A stretch of 64,000 nt of DNA, taken from an uncultured Fulvivirga sp. Lineage in GTDB: Bacteria; Bacteroidota; Bacteroidia; Cytophagales; Cyclobacteriaceae. The stretch is taken from assembly GCA_947500555.1 (NCBI GenBank), contig CANMSE010000001.1, positions 992,001 to 1,056,000 on the forward strand, read 5' to 3'. A model generated the notes under the pieces. It ran no database searches and was not told where the DNA came from. It saw nothing but the letters and a program-made list of their open reading frames with translations. The position numbers and the translations under genes are program-made. Positions 8,030 through 16,077 of this stretch are shown here, in pieces (positions within the stretch are counted from its first letter, which is position 1; every line of letters starts with the position of its first letter).

Positions 8030-9109
8030 CTAAGCCCTGCCTAATTGACGAAGCATTTTTACATGGCTCCAAAGAGCCGCGGCAAATGTTTTGTTAACCG
8101 CATAGGGCAAGTCGAATTCCCTGGCAGTTCTTTCCACTATTTTTGATAAGGTTTGATAATGAACGTGGCAAACATTCGGTAGCAAATGGTGCTCAATCTG
8201 ATAATTAAGACCCCCAATGAGCCATGAAAAGATTTTACTTCGAGCAGCGTAATTACTCGTGGTGGCCAGCTGATGCGCTGCCCATTCGTTGGGTATAAGG
8301 CCATTTTCATCTGGTTGTGGAAATGTCGTATTCGGCAATATGTGGGCGGTCTGAAAAACGATGCTTATGCAGAGTCCGGTTACAAAATGCATGCTCAAAA
8401 AAGCCAGAATAATAATCCAGGCAGGTAGCGGCACCATAATCAATGGCAAAACCAATGCATAGGAATAATAAAGCATCTTCCAACCGGCAATTTTTAAAAG
8501 TTGTTTTTTGAATTCACCCTCCTTATTAAAAAAGCCCATTTCTTTGTAACGATTAGCTCTGACAAAATCCTTCGTAGTAATCCATGATAGGGTAGAAAGC
8601 CCGTAGAATAACCAAATGTAGATGTGCTGAAAACGATGGATCCAATAGCGCTTAGCATGAGGAGAAAAACGTAAAAAAATCGGGGCATTAATATCATCGT
8701 CCCCTTCGTCAATATTGGTATAGGTATGGTGTAGCACGTTATGCTGAATCCTCCAAACACTGGCATTGGCCCCAATGAGATTCATGGTGTAGCCCATGTA
8801 CTTATTGATCTTACGGCTTCTTGAATAAGAACCATGTATGGCATCGTGCATAACACCCATGCCCACACCAGCCATGCCAAGACCGCTGGTTATGTACAAA
8901 GCAAATAATAACAGAGGATTTGCAATGATTCCTGTACTAATAATAATAAGAGGACCAAAGAATATGGATAACATGAAAATAGTTTTGATCACCATAAGTC
9001 TGTTACCGTACTTGCTTTTATTTGTCTTTTTGAAATAATCATCTACCCTTTTTCGTAAGGTATTCGCAAAGTCAGCTTGGTCAGTTTTTACAAATTTTAA
9101 GTTTTTCAT
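8030..9109 (-). CDS. Membrane fatty acid desaturase (linoleoyl-CoA / front-end type)
   Basis: 359 residues. Histidine boxes are HDAIHG (88-92), HNVLHH (123-128) and QIEHHLLP near residue 305; the Q-x-x-H-H third box marks front-end (delta-5/delta-6-like) desaturases. Several hydrophobic segments (43-80, 165-185, 215-250) fit four or more membrane helices. There is no fused cytochrome b5 domain. It belongs to a different branch from the desaturase at 5574. It is the last gene of the minus-strand block and converges on the GIY-YIG duplication. Substrate position is not determinable here. Confidence 0.9.
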   Translation of the reverse strand: MKNLKFVKTDQADFANTLRKRVDDYFKKTNKSKYGNRLMVIKTIFMLSIFFGPLIIISTGIIANPLLLFALYITSGLGMAGVGMGVMHDAIHGSYSRSRKINKYMGYTMNLIGANASVWRIQHNVLHHTYTNIDEGDDDINAPIFLRFSPHAKRYWIHRFQHIYIWLFYGLSTLSWITTKDFVRANRYKEMGFFNKEGEFKKQLLKIAGWKMLYYSYALVLPLIMVPLPAWIIILAFLSMHFVTGLCISIVFQTAHILPNTTFPQPDENGLIPNEWAAHQLATTSNYAARSKIFSWLIGGLNYQIEHHLLPNVCHVHYQTLSKIVERTAREFDLPYAVNKTFAAALWSHVKMLRQLGRA

Positions 9110-9164
9110 AGTATATTCTTTTGCACCCTGTTCACCATATCTTCCCGACTATGTATAGGCACGT

Positions 9165-9350
9165 TCAATAGGTTTGTAGTTCGGCAAAGAGCAATTCTAA
9201 TTCTTTCCTGCTTTTATTGAGTTTAAGAGAAAGCTTTTCAAGCATGCCTTCTCTTTTCCCTTCTTTAAACTCGAAATCCATATCGCATAGATTGGAAAAC
9301 CTTTGTTTAAGCATGACTTTTTGTTCTCTCCAACTTCTTGTTATTTCCAT
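9165..9350 (-). CDS. CsbD-like small stress protein (divergent)
   Basis: The listed start (9392) is TTG; ATG at 9350 begins the conserved part, giving 61 residues. The pattern SWREQKVMLKQRFSNLCDMDFEFKEGKREGMLEKLSLKLNKSRKEL follows the CsbD general-stress family layout (W..QK..LK..F..L.D.D....EGK...L..L...L), although it is more diverged than the copy at 13961. CsbD proteins are small, charged, helical, and induced by general stress; molecular role unknown. It sits in the stress-like minus-strand block. Confidence 0.6.
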   Translation of the reverse strand: MEITRSWREQKVMLKQRFSNLCDMDFEFKEGKREGMLEKLSLKLNKSRKELELLFAELQTY

Positions 9351-9436
9351 TTTTAATTCAATGCTAGTTCTATGAGCTATCAGGCTTTTCAAACCAAGGT
9401 TGTTTATTTTGTAAGTAATAAGTCGTATTGTTTCAA

Positions 9437-9619
9437 TTAAGGGTTTTTCACTAACTCCCTTTCAAAGTATACTAATTCTTTCCTCTCCGGATCATCTTTA
9501 ACTTTGCAGTAATATATCTGGTCAATATATCGCCTGATAACTAGTTCCAGCCTGGGATTGACTTTTGCATAGACAATATCGCCAGCATTGTATTTATTTT
9601 GCACAAATTGCTTGCTCAT
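9437..9619 (-). CDS. Small protein of unknown function
   Basis: 60 residues (MSKQFVQNKYNAGDIVYAKVNPRLELVIRRYIDQIYYCKVKDDPERKELVYFEREL). The alternation of strands and the GDIVYAKVNP segment suggest a small beta-barrel resembling KOW/SH3-like folds, but I do not recognise a family. An ATG start and a candidate regulatory motif 80 bases upstream (9699-9715) support expression. Likely real because of its location, codon use and clear boundaries. Confidence 0.6.
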   Translation of the reverse strand: MSKQFVQNKYNAGDIVYAKVNPRLELVIRRYIDQIYYCKVKDDPERKELVYFERELVKNP

Positions 9620-9698
9620 AATGGTGTTTTTGACACTTAATTCTTACTTAAGATCACACTTTTATTGATTATTGGTATTACACATCTTCCATTGATTG

Positions 9699-9715
9699 TT
9701 ACATGAATCTCACAT
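9699..9715 (-). promoter_or_regulatory. Direct-repeat motif copy 1 (TTACATGAATCTCACAT)
   Basis: One of seven copies of TTACATNNATCNCAY written on the plus strand, 80 bases upstream of the 60-residue protein gene on the minus strand. Within the motif TYACAT recurs with a 9-base period. The remainder of the 9620-9822 gap holds a small inverted repeat AGTAAG/CTTACT (9805-9819) just past the cupin stop. Confidence 0.5.
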
Positions 9716-9822
9716 TAAAAGAACAGATAGTTCTTCAACACCTGTCCCTATCCATCACCAGAAGCATGTGGTTACACCATCTATTAAATGCTGTATTTGG
9801 TTAAAGTAAGATTCTTACTGAT

Positions 9823-10173
9823 TCAAACGGTAACCTCTTCATATCCACTCTTGATTACCGTTGAGATCATTTTGAACCTCACATTGGCCTTAATGATATT
9901 TTGGGAATGGGCCGGAATGATAATCGACTGGCCTATATCAAGTAGATTGGATTCACCATCGATCACGATCTCTGCCTTACCATCGATCACCTGGATAAAA
10001 GTGTCAAAAGGAGAAGTTTTTTCAGTTAAAGCTTCTCCTGTATCAAAGGATGACACTGTCACATTTCCAGTGGTTTTTTTAATGATCGTTTTGATGACCA
10101 CTGAATGGGGTACATATTCAATGATCTCTACTATTATGAAGGTTTTCCCCTTTTCTTGTTCTAAATTTTCCAC
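9823..10173 (-). CDS. Cupin-domain protein
   Basis: 116 residues, one small beta-barrel. Cupin features are visible: SPFDTFIQVIDGKAEIVIDGE (motif 1 region) and GQSIIIPAHSQNIIKANVRFKM (motif 2 region with PAHS). Only one of the usual motif 1 histidines is absent in this stretch, so metal binding is uncertain. These stand-alone cupins are often stress-induced and of unknown substrate. It ends before a weak inverted repeat and follows a 38-codon gene by 18 bases, suggesting one transcript. Confidence 0.8.
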   Translation of the reverse strand: MENLEQEKGKTFIIVEIIEYVPHSVVIKTIIKKTTGNVTVSSFDTGEALTEKTSPFDTFIQVIDGKAEIVIDGESNLLDIGQSIIIPAHSQNIIKANVRFKMISTVIKSGYEEVTV

Positions 10174-10191
10174 TTTATTTATGGCCTACTT

Positions 10192-10308
10192 CTAATCCCG
10201 ACTTTTTTTCTCTTTTTTCTTTGCTGCTTTTGCTGCACGTTTTTCTTTCAATGTTTTGGTAGGTGCCGTTTTGCCTGATTTGGCTTTACCATCTTTTTCC
10301 TTTGACAT
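10192..10308 (-). CDS. Very small lysine/alanine-rich protein (38 aa), not in ORF track
   Basis: ATG at 10308 to TAG at 10192 gives MSKEKDGKAKSGKTAPTKTL...KKEKKSRD, a basic, probably disordered or nucleic-acid-binding peptide. Short proteins with the pattern APTKTLKEKRAAKAAKKK occur widely in Bacteroidota next to stress genes; function unknown. The frame is clean over its whole length, it is closely followed by the cupin gene, and its composition (alternating K, A, E) is not what random low-GC sequence would give. Confidence 0.6.
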   Translation of the reverse strand: MSKEKDGKAKSGKTAPTKTLKEKRAAKAAKKKEKKSRD

Positions 10309-10379
10309 GTTTTTTTGTTTAGTAAACTGAATATATTACTTTATTAATTTAATGTATTCTGTATGTCTTGAGAGAGTAC

Positions 10380-11909
10380 CTACTCACCCAAATTTGTAGC
10401 CGGCAAACGCATTAATAGTTCTGGCAACTCTGGCTTAATGACTACGTCAATATGACGATTCAATTTTCTGCCGGCAGAAGTTTCGTTATTGGCAATGGGT
10501 TTGCTTTCCCCGAATCCTGATGTGCTAGATCTTTCCTTATCTATTGTGGTATTGGCATTTAGATAAGTCAGTACAGCGTCAGCACGCTCTTTTGACAATT
10601 TTAGGTTAGCGTCATCACCTCCCTGCGAGTCTGTATGGCCTTCGATGGAAATAGAAGCATTTGTGAACAGATTCATAGCTTCTTGCACTTTAGTCAATAG
10701 GGCATAGTCTTCCTGTTTGATTTGAGATTTGCCTACATCAAAATTGACACCTATCATCCTGATTATGACATCGTTTTTTTGACGAAACACCAGGGCTTCT
10801 TCCTGATCGAACAGTTGCTGCACCTTCTCAAACTTAGAGTTTACTTCTGCCATCCTGTCAATTCTGCTTTGCAAAGCCTGCTGTCTTTTTTGCCCCTTTA
10901 GGGCTTCATCAGATAGTTTTCCTTCCATAGTCTGGATAATTTTCTGCTGCTCACCTAGCAAGGCTTTGAGATTTCTATTCGTGGCTTTTTCGTTATAAAT
11001 GGAAGATTCAAGATTTGCCATACGGAGCTGATCATGGGCAATTCTTTGTGTGATCTTTGAAACTGGCATATCCACGCCTGCGTTAAATTTTAAGCTCATA
11101 TCAAGTGCTTCACCTATTTTTTCAAGGGTATTGTAATTCATAAGTAGATAATCTTCTGTTTCAAAACCCCTTTCATCCAGCGATTTTTCTTCTTTTGCGA
11201 TATGCATAGCAAGGAGCGCTTTATACTCAGCCTCTTTGGCCAGGTGTCTGGCATCATCAGTATCATACCTGTTTTCCAACAGTTCTTTTTCAGCTCCTTT
11301 TACCAGGCCTTTTGCTTCTGCTATCGTCTTAGGTGCAACTTTGTCAACTTTGTTGTCATCAGCTTTTTGTAAAAGCTTTTTTGCATTGGTCAGATAGTTG
11401 GCTTTTATAGATTCTAACTCTGCTTTTCTATACAAAGCCGTAGCATCATTTGCTTTTTCTTTGGCATCATCAGCATCACCTTTCTCCAGTTGTTCTGCGG
11501 CCTCCTTCATTTCCGCTTCTGCATCTACCCACATCTCTTTCACAAATTGTTGAGCTTCCGCATTTATAGCATCTTTTCTGGCAGACAATACACTGGAAAA
11601 CATTACTGCACTCACTTTAGTATTTTCAGTTGCTTCCTGGAATTTTTCAGTTGCTTCAGCGATTTTTTCCCGAATCCCAGAGAGCTCCGCTCCTGCCTCA
11701 TATTCTTTTTGTGCAGTATTATATTCATCCAAGGCTTCTTTAAAAGTGCGAGGAGAGAGCACATCCGCCTGAGCGGTTTTTGCCGTTACTAAGGACTTAT
11801 CCACTTCGTCAAATAAAGATGCTCGAATTCCTTGTCCGTAAAGACTGAGCCCTTGGAATGTTAATATTACAAGGACTATTCCTATCAATTTATTTTGTTT
11901 GATTTTCAT
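10380..11909 (-). CDS. OmpA-family outer-membrane protein with DUF4398-like coiled-coil region
   Basis: ATG at 11909 is preferred over the listed TTG at 11933 because it starts the signal peptide MKIKQNKLIGIVLVILTFQGLSLYGQ. Residues about 30-250 are alanine/glutamate/lysine-rich helical repeats resembling DUF4398 (KSLVTAKTAQADVLSPRTFKEALDEY). A second coiled coil precedes the C-terminal OmpA domain (IRMIGVNFDVGKSQIKQEDY, then ISIEGHTDSQGG and LSKERADAVLTYL), which binds peptidoglycan. It likely tethers the outer membrane to the wall across a long helical spacer. A regulatory motif lies 73 bases upstream. Confidence 0.88.
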   Translation of the reverse strand: MKIKQNKLIGIVLVILTFQGLSLYGQGIRASLFDEVDKSLVTAKTAQADVLSPRTFKEALDEYNTAQKEYEAGAELSGIREKIAEATEKFQEATENTKVSAVMFSSVLSARKDAINAEAQQFVKEMWVDAEAEMKEAAEQLEKGDADDAKEKANDATALYRKAELESIKANYLTNAKKLLQKADDNKVDKVAPKTIAEAKGLVKGAEKELLENRYDTDDARHLAKEAEYKALLAMHIAKEEKSLDERGFETEDYLLMNYNTLEKIGEALDMSLKFNAGVDMPVSKITQRIAHDQLRMANLESSIYNEKATNRNLKALLGEQQKIIQTMEGKLSDEALKGQKRQQALQSRIDRMAEVNSKFEKVQQLFDQEEALVFRQKNDVIIRMIGVNFDVGKSQIKQEDYALLTKVQEAMNLFTNASISIEGHTDSQGGDDANLKLSKERADAVLTYLNANTTIDKERSSTSGFGESKPIANNETSAGRKLNRHIDVVIKPELPELLMRLPATNLGE

Positions 11910-11981
11910 AATTATTTTTTGTCTATCCAACAAAGTTGAGTCAGTAGGTTCCAGAAACTATTACATTCAGGCATTCATCCC

Positions 11982-11999
11982 TTACACATATCACATGTT
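11982..11999 (-). promoter_or_regulatory. Direct-repeat motif copy 2 (TTACACATATCACATGTT)
   Basis: Copy of TTACATNNATCNCAY with one mismatch (C for T at position 6), 73 bases upstream of the OmpA-family gene on the minus strand. Confidence 0.5.
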
Positions 12000-12039
12000 G
12001 AGTGTAGTATCCAACTTTCTCAATGCACTCTATATAATT

Positions 12040-12064
12040 AAAAAGACAGGCGTTGATACCTGTC
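12040..12064 (-). terminator. Intrinsic terminator of the coiled-coil lipoprotein gene
   Basis: Read on the minus strand: GACAGG-TATCAACG-CCTGTC followed by TTTTT. It lies about 45 bases past the stop of the 12110 gene. Confidence 0.7.
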
Positions 12065-12109
12065 CTCTTAGTAAATCTTTATGAGCCCTCAAGTGGCAAT
12101 CACGTGCGC

Positions 12110-12547
12110 CTAATCCTGGCTATCATTAACCTTCAAGTCCTTCAGTGCTGTTTGAAGTTCGTCCATGTCCTGATTAAATTCTGCTTTGAAAGAATTCCAT
12201 TGTGCTTTTCCTTCTACTTTGTTCTCATCCAGTTTAGTTTTCATTGCCAAATTTTTCATTTCCAGTTCATCGATTTTTAACTCATAATTGGCTCTTAATT
12301 CTCTAAATGCTTTGAGGCTTTCTTCATTCTTTGAGATTTTTTTACCTATTTCTATTTTGTACGCTTTCATGTCTACTAAATAATCTTCTCTTGCTTTGAC
12401 TAAATCTTCAGTCGCTTCAGCTAATTCATTCTTTGATTCTTCTATTTTTTCTGATGGACTGCTTGCACAACTTGCTCCCAAAATAATCATCATTGAAATG
12501 GAGGCTAGTATTGTAATTCGTTTTCTTCTCGTGTACATAATAATCAT
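12110..12547 (-). CDS. Coiled-coil lipoprotein
   Basis: 145 residues; an internal Met four codons in is an equally good start. A basic N-terminus (YTRRKR) leads into a signal helix with lipobox LGASC. The mature part is one long charged coiled coil (SEKIEESKNELAEATEDLVKAREDYLVDMKAYK...), similar in style to Lpp/DUF-type envelope spacers. No enzymatic motif. It has its own terminator and a weak copy of the regional regulatory motif 63 bases upstream. Probably a periplasmic-side membrane-anchored structural or stress protein. Confidence 0.75.
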   Translation of the reverse strand: MIIMYTRRKRITILASISMMIILGASCASSPSEKIEESKNELAEATEDLVKAREDYLVDMKAYKIEIGKKISKNEESLKAFRELRANYELKIDELEMKNLAMKTKLDENKVEGKAQWNSFKAEFNQDMDELQTALKDLKVNDSQD

Positions 12548-12610
12548 TGTTTATTTCTGTAAAGTTGCGTTGCCATTCTTCTCAAATTGTTACAAAACAC
12601 TTTGAGATCA

Positions 12611-12625
12611 TTACATAAATCTTAG
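12611..12625 (-). promoter_or_regulatory. Weak direct-repeat motif copy 3 (TTACATAAATCTTAG)
   Basis: First half matches TTACATNNATC exactly; second half is degraded. Located 63 bases upstream of the coiled-coil lipoprotein gene. Confidence 0.3.
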
Positions 12626-12669
12626 ATCAACTCTGGTACAATTATTCATTTGAGATATAAATTGCCCCT

Positions 12670-13863
12670 TCACTTTATTTTAGGAGTTAGCTTGCTGACT
12701 ATAAAAATCCAAAACGGACTAATGATGAGTGTTACCGAAATAGTAGAAATGATTAACTGATAGGTATGTTCGGAAATCAGGTCGACAAAATAGGCAGTTG
12801 CCCCAAGGATAAAACTAAACTCTCCAATCTGTGCCAGGATCGCTCCGGTGTACAAACTATCGGTCCAACTTTCTCCCAAGAAGCGTACGATCATGGCATT
12901 AATGAAATTATTGGTGATAAACGTCAACAAAACCATAATGGAGATAACGCCCAGATTATCCATCAAAAAACTGAGATTAATTAACATACCCACCGACACA
13001 AAAAATAACGCCACAAAAACGATCCGAAAGGCATGAAGGCTATTATGCACCCATGTAGTTTCTCTTGCTTTGGATACAATCATTCCTGCAACAAAGGCTC
13101 CTAAGGCAGAAGACAATCCAAAAAAAGCTGTGAGTAAGGAAAAGCCAAAACAAAATGCAAATGCTATAAATACCTGGATCTCGTGATCTTTCCTGATCTG
13201 TTTGCCAAATGGAAGGTGGATTTCCTTTTTCTTTAAGATCCAAAGCGTAATACTCAGAATTAAGAACCCTCCGATAATCTGCTTGGTTATCTCAAGGGTA
13301 GAAAGTGCCGCTCCTGATAAATAGTTGAGCAGAATCAGCATGGGTACAACCAGTATATCTTGCACCAGTAAAATTCCAATGATGTTTTGACCTATGTTAG
13401 AGGCTATTAGTCGTTTATCTTGCAGAAAATTGATAACAATGGCAGAGCTACTCAGGCTTATCACAAATCCAAGCACGATAATATGGTTTAACTGCCAGTC
13501 CAAGACCAGTCCAACCGCCCAAACGGCAACCACGCTCAGAACCACCTGGATGAGTGTGCCCAAAACCGGAATACGCCAGTTGGCGATAATCTTTGGAAGG
13601 GATGTCTCCATACCTATGAAAAAAAGTAGTAGCACCAGTCCAAATGAGCCGAGATTGGAAATGAGCGATTCATCGGTAACGAGCTTCAGCCCATAGGGAC
13701 CCATCACTACACCTGCCAGGATGTAAGCAATAACATAGGGTTGTTTCAATAGCCTGAAAACAAAACTGATCAGAATAATTCCTACAGAAAGTACGACCAA
13801 AATAGAAAGAATTGGGTCTATTTGAACGCTCGCCTGAATAGGGTAAATTCTAAAATTTTCCAT
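12670..13863 (-). CDS. CPA2-family cation:proton antiporter (membrane domain only)
   Basis: 397 residues with about 12 hydrophobic helices. Family hallmarks include QPYVIAYILAGVVMGPYGL in the first helices, LLLFFIGMETSLPKI, and SSSAIVINFLQDK with ILLVQDILVVPML carrying the acidic residue used in transport. The protein stops after the transport domain; the cytoplasmic RCK/TrkA-N domains found in KefB/KefC are missing, as in shorter Na+/H+ exchangers of this family. Function is monovalent cation/proton exchange, hence pH or osmotic homeostasis, consistent with the neighbouring stress genes. Ion specificity unknown. Confidence 0.88.
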   Translation of the reverse strand: MENFRIYPIQASVQIDPILSILVVLSVGIILISFVFRLLKQPYVIAYILAGVVMGPYGLKLVTDESLISNLGSFGLVLLLFFIGMETSLPKIIANWRIPVLGTLIQVVLSVVAVWAVGLVLDWQLNHIIVLGFVISLSSSAIVINFLQDKRLIASNIGQNIIGILLVQDILVVPMLILLNYLSGAALSTLEITKQIIGGFLILSITLWILKKKEIHLPFGKQIRKDHEIQVFIAFAFCFGFSLLTAFFGLSSALGAFVAGMIVSKARETTWVHNSLHAFRIVFVALFFVSVGMLINLSFLMDNLGVISIMVLLTFITNNFINAMIVRFLGESWTDSLYTGAILAQIGEFSFILGATAYFVDLISEHTYQLIISTISVTLIISPFWIFIVSKLTPKIK

Positions 13864-13914
13864 GCCATACTTCTATGTTCTTTAACAATCGGGTTTAAAA
13901 TGTTTTTTACATAC

Positions 13915-13934
13915 AAAAGGGGATTGCTCCCCTT
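13915..13934 (-). terminator. Hairpin between CsbD gene and antiporter
   Basis: AAGGGGA-TTGC-TCCCCTT, followed on the minus strand by TTGTATG. It sits after the CsbD stop and before the antiporter start, and probably attenuates or ends the CsbD transcript. Confidence 0.55.
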
Positions 13935-13960
13935 CTCTTATTCAGCATTGAAACCTACTG

Positions 13961-14191
13961 CTAGATCTTTTCGGGCTGAACACTTTTAATTACTCCAATG
14001 GTATCTTCCATGTTCTTGCTTAATCGGGTTTGAATTCTTAGAAGAAGCTCATATTCCTTACCTTCTTCAAATTTCAAATCTTCATCGGTAAGTAGGACAT
14101 ATCTGCTTTTCAATACCTTTGATTGATCGTTCCAATTACCTCTCATCTCGAAGTCATCGGCAATATTCTTTTGATCGTTTGAGTAATCCAT
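13961..14191 (-). CDS. CsbD family general stress protein
   Basis: 76 residues: the pattern RGNWNDQSKVLKSRYVLLTDEDLKFEEGKEYELLLRIQTRLSKNMEDTIGVI closely follows the CsbD layout (GNW...K..LK..Y..LTD.DL...EGK...L..RIQ..L). Cytoplasmic, helical and acidic. CsbD genes in other bacteria are part of general stress regulons; the biochemical role is not known. One of the best copies of the regional direct-repeat motif lies 91 bases upstream, and a hairpin follows the stop. It is paralogous to the more diverged protein at 9165. Confidence 0.8.
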   Translation of the reverse strand: MDYSNDQKNIADDFEMRGNWNDQSKVLKSRYVLLTDEDLKFEEGKEYELLLRIQTRLSKNMEDTIGVIKSVQPEKI

Positions 14192-14282
14192 AACCTTGTT
14201 TTACTATTGTAAATAACCTTTTATAACAAGGTAAAGGTGCAGATAGAACTGGCATAAAGTGTTACACCAGACTAGTGCCATG

Positions 14283-14297
14283 TTACATTTATCACAT
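14283..14297 (-). promoter_or_regulatory. Direct-repeat motif copy 4 (TTACATTTATCACAT)
   Basis: Perfect copy of the consensus, 91 bases upstream of the CsbD gene. The two TYACAT half sites have a 9-base period, and the second half continues into ACATGT. It is also near the 3' end of the dipeptidase gene. Confidence 0.55.
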
Positions 14298-14332
14298 GTT
14301 ATTTATGTAGAGGTGTAAGTTTGAAGACTCAC

Positions 14333-15016
14333 TTATTGCTTAGCTTCAATAATACCATAGAAAGCATGATCTTTTTGCTTTTCAATGGCCCAGCCAATAT
14401 TTCCGTAGTCAAAATGCCAATACTCCTTCAGATCACAAACAAAATCTTCTTGCTCAAAAAGACTGATTAACAAGGTTCTGTGATCTTTGGCTTCTTTACT
14501 AATTTCCGGATGGTGAGGATAACACTTTTTATTAAGCTCAATTTTTAGTCCTTTATTGGTGCCAAAATCCAGAATTTGATTGGTCTTGTTGTCCAGAATT
14601 AAAGCATCAATAGCTCCACCGGTCGCGTGCGTTGATTTATTATATGGAGCTATAAAATAAGATACTATTTCATTCAATTCGTTGATTGATTTGTTAGGAA
14701 ATTTCTCTTGAATAGCACTGAGGTTTTGTTCCCAAAGCAAGCGCTGATGTTTGAAGGAACGCCAGGCCGACCGTATGACCAATGTTTTATTTTGCTCAAT
14801 AAGGCGCTCACTTATTCGCCCGATTTTTTCGACTATTTCTTCCCTTATGAGATATTGGTAGTCCTTCATAATGGAGGGCTCATAAATTAACTTAAAACCT
14901 GTGTCCTTCAGACTCCTTAAAGGCGAGTTATTGTCTATGATCAGATAGTCTGGTTCTAATTTTTTATGTAGAACATCCTTTAATTCTATGGACTGAGTAT
15001 ACGCGTTGGCATTCAT
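14333..15016 (-). CDS. VanX/DdpX-type D-Ala-D-Ala dipeptidase (peptidase M15D)
   Basis: 227 residues without a signal peptide, so cytoplasmic. Zinc-site motifs of family M15 are intact: STHATGGAID (SxHxxGxAxD) and EYWHFDYG (ExxWH variant), with the conserved arginine in SAWRSFKHQR. VanX-type enzymes hydrolyse D,D-dipeptides such as D-Ala-D-Ala. Its start lies 2 bases from the stop of a PLP racemase, which in turn overlaps a DUF1611 gene, so the three genes form one operon. No van regulatory or ligase genes are near, so D-amino-acid recycling rather than glycopeptide resistance is the likelier role. Confidence 0.82.
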   Translation of the reverse strand: MNANAYTQSIELKDVLHKKLEPDYLIIDNNSPLRSLKDTGFKLIYEPSIMKDYQYLIREEIVEKIGRISERLIEQNKTLVIRSAWRSFKHQRLLWEQNLSAIQEKFPNKSINELNEIVSYFIAPYNKSTHATGGAIDALILDNKTNQILDFGTNKGLKIELNKKCYPHHPEISKEAKDHRTLLISLFEQEDFVCDLKEYWHFDYGNIGWAIEKQKDHAFYGIIEAKQ

Positions 15017-15018
15017 TT

Positions 15019-16077
15019 TTAGGTATTTACTTTAGTTACATATGGTGAGGTCATGGCGGATAAAAGTGCAGCATAGGTGAGGTTAAACCTCACCTCACTA
15101 CCTACTTTGAGGCCACTCTCCTGAGGGTTGATGATCATATGATCGCTGCTGCCCCCCAGAATTGTTATTTTCAGTTCGGGACTCAGTCCTGAGCAAGGTA
15201 CATCTTGATGACCCATACCAAGAATAGCTCTTGAACCTATACCGTTATCATAAAACTCCGGTATTTTCCCAAGGGCATTTTGTCCCATTATGCCGTAGGG
15301 CATAGAGGGTTTGGATTTTAACTCCGTCACTTCAGAAACAAGGGTAAATGCATCTGTAAACAAGCCTGGAATTTGTTCCCTTTTTAAGGTTTCACACCCA
15401 AGAAAGATGGATTCTCCTATTCTGAGGTTATTGATCCTGCCGCTATCATTTACATTTGACAGCCATTGATAATTGGCCGAGTTTCCACCTGAAACAAATT
15501 GAAAGTTGACATTAAATTTTTTCTCAATCACAGTTGATAAATTGGACAGTAATCCCATATTTTCCTGATCAGGCTGGACTCCACCAAAGCAGGCCAGGTT
15601 GGTGCCAATCCCTATTAGCTTTATACCTTTCAGCTGGAGTACCTGTTCTACAATATTTTCCAGGTCATCGGGCATAATACCTTCTCTTAAATCACCATAT
15701 TCCACCATAAGGATTATCTTGTGAATCAATCTTTGCCTTATTGCAGATTCCGAAAGTTCACGAATGACTGAGATCTCGGAGTTTAGGCTGATATCTGCAT
15801 ATTTCACAACCATTTCCGCCTCGCTGAGCATTGGCGGCCCCAATAGCAGAAATTGGCAACGGAGACCTCCATCAGCCATTTTTTTCAGGTTATCGATTTT
15901 AGAGTCAGCCAGTGTGGTTATTCCTCCTTCCAAAAGGAGCTTAGCAATGCTTACATTTCCACAAACCACTTTTGTAACAGCAGAAATAGAGACGCCTTTA
16001 GCCCCGTAAATTGCGATAAGTGTTTTGAGGTTATGGGCAATTTTTTTTAGATCAATTTCTAATCTTGGCGTTGACAT
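15019..16077 (-). CDS. Alanine/ornithine racemase-family PLP-dependent enzyme
   Basis: 352 residues, a fold-type III TIM-barrel PLP enzyme. The PLP lysine is K36 in ISAVTKVVCGN; other conserved parts are LLGPPMLSEAE, FQFVSGGNSANYQW and the late ALLSAMTSPYV. This branch includes the Clostridium ornithine racemase and is distinct from biosynthetic Alr. Substrate cannot be fixed by reading. It is translationally coupled to the DUF1611 gene (TAATG overlap) and to the dipeptidase. Together they could interconvert D- and L-amino acids released from D,D-dipeptides. Confidence 0.85.
   Translation of the reverse strand: MSTPRLEIDLKKIAHNLKTLIAIYGAKGVSISAVTKVVCGNVSIAKLLLEGGITTLADSKIDNLKKMADGGLRCQFLLLGPPMLSEAEMVVKYADISLNSEISVIRELSESAIRQRLIHKIILMVEYGDLREGIMPDDLENIVEQVLQLKGIKLIGIGTNLACFGGVQPDQENMGLLSNLSTVIEKKFNVNFQFVSGGNSANYQWLSNVNDSGRINNLRIGESIFLGCETLKREQIPGLFTDAFTLVSEVTELKSKPSMPYGIMGQNALGKIPEFYDNGIGSRAILGMGHQDVPCSGLSPELKITILGGSSDHMIINPQESGLKVGSEVRFNLTYAALLSAMTSPYVTKVNT

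Noticed and set aside
14333-15016. Possible vancomycin-resistance gene (VanX)
   Set aside because: No vanH, vanA-type ligase, or vanRS genes nearby; context points to D-amino-acid metabolism.
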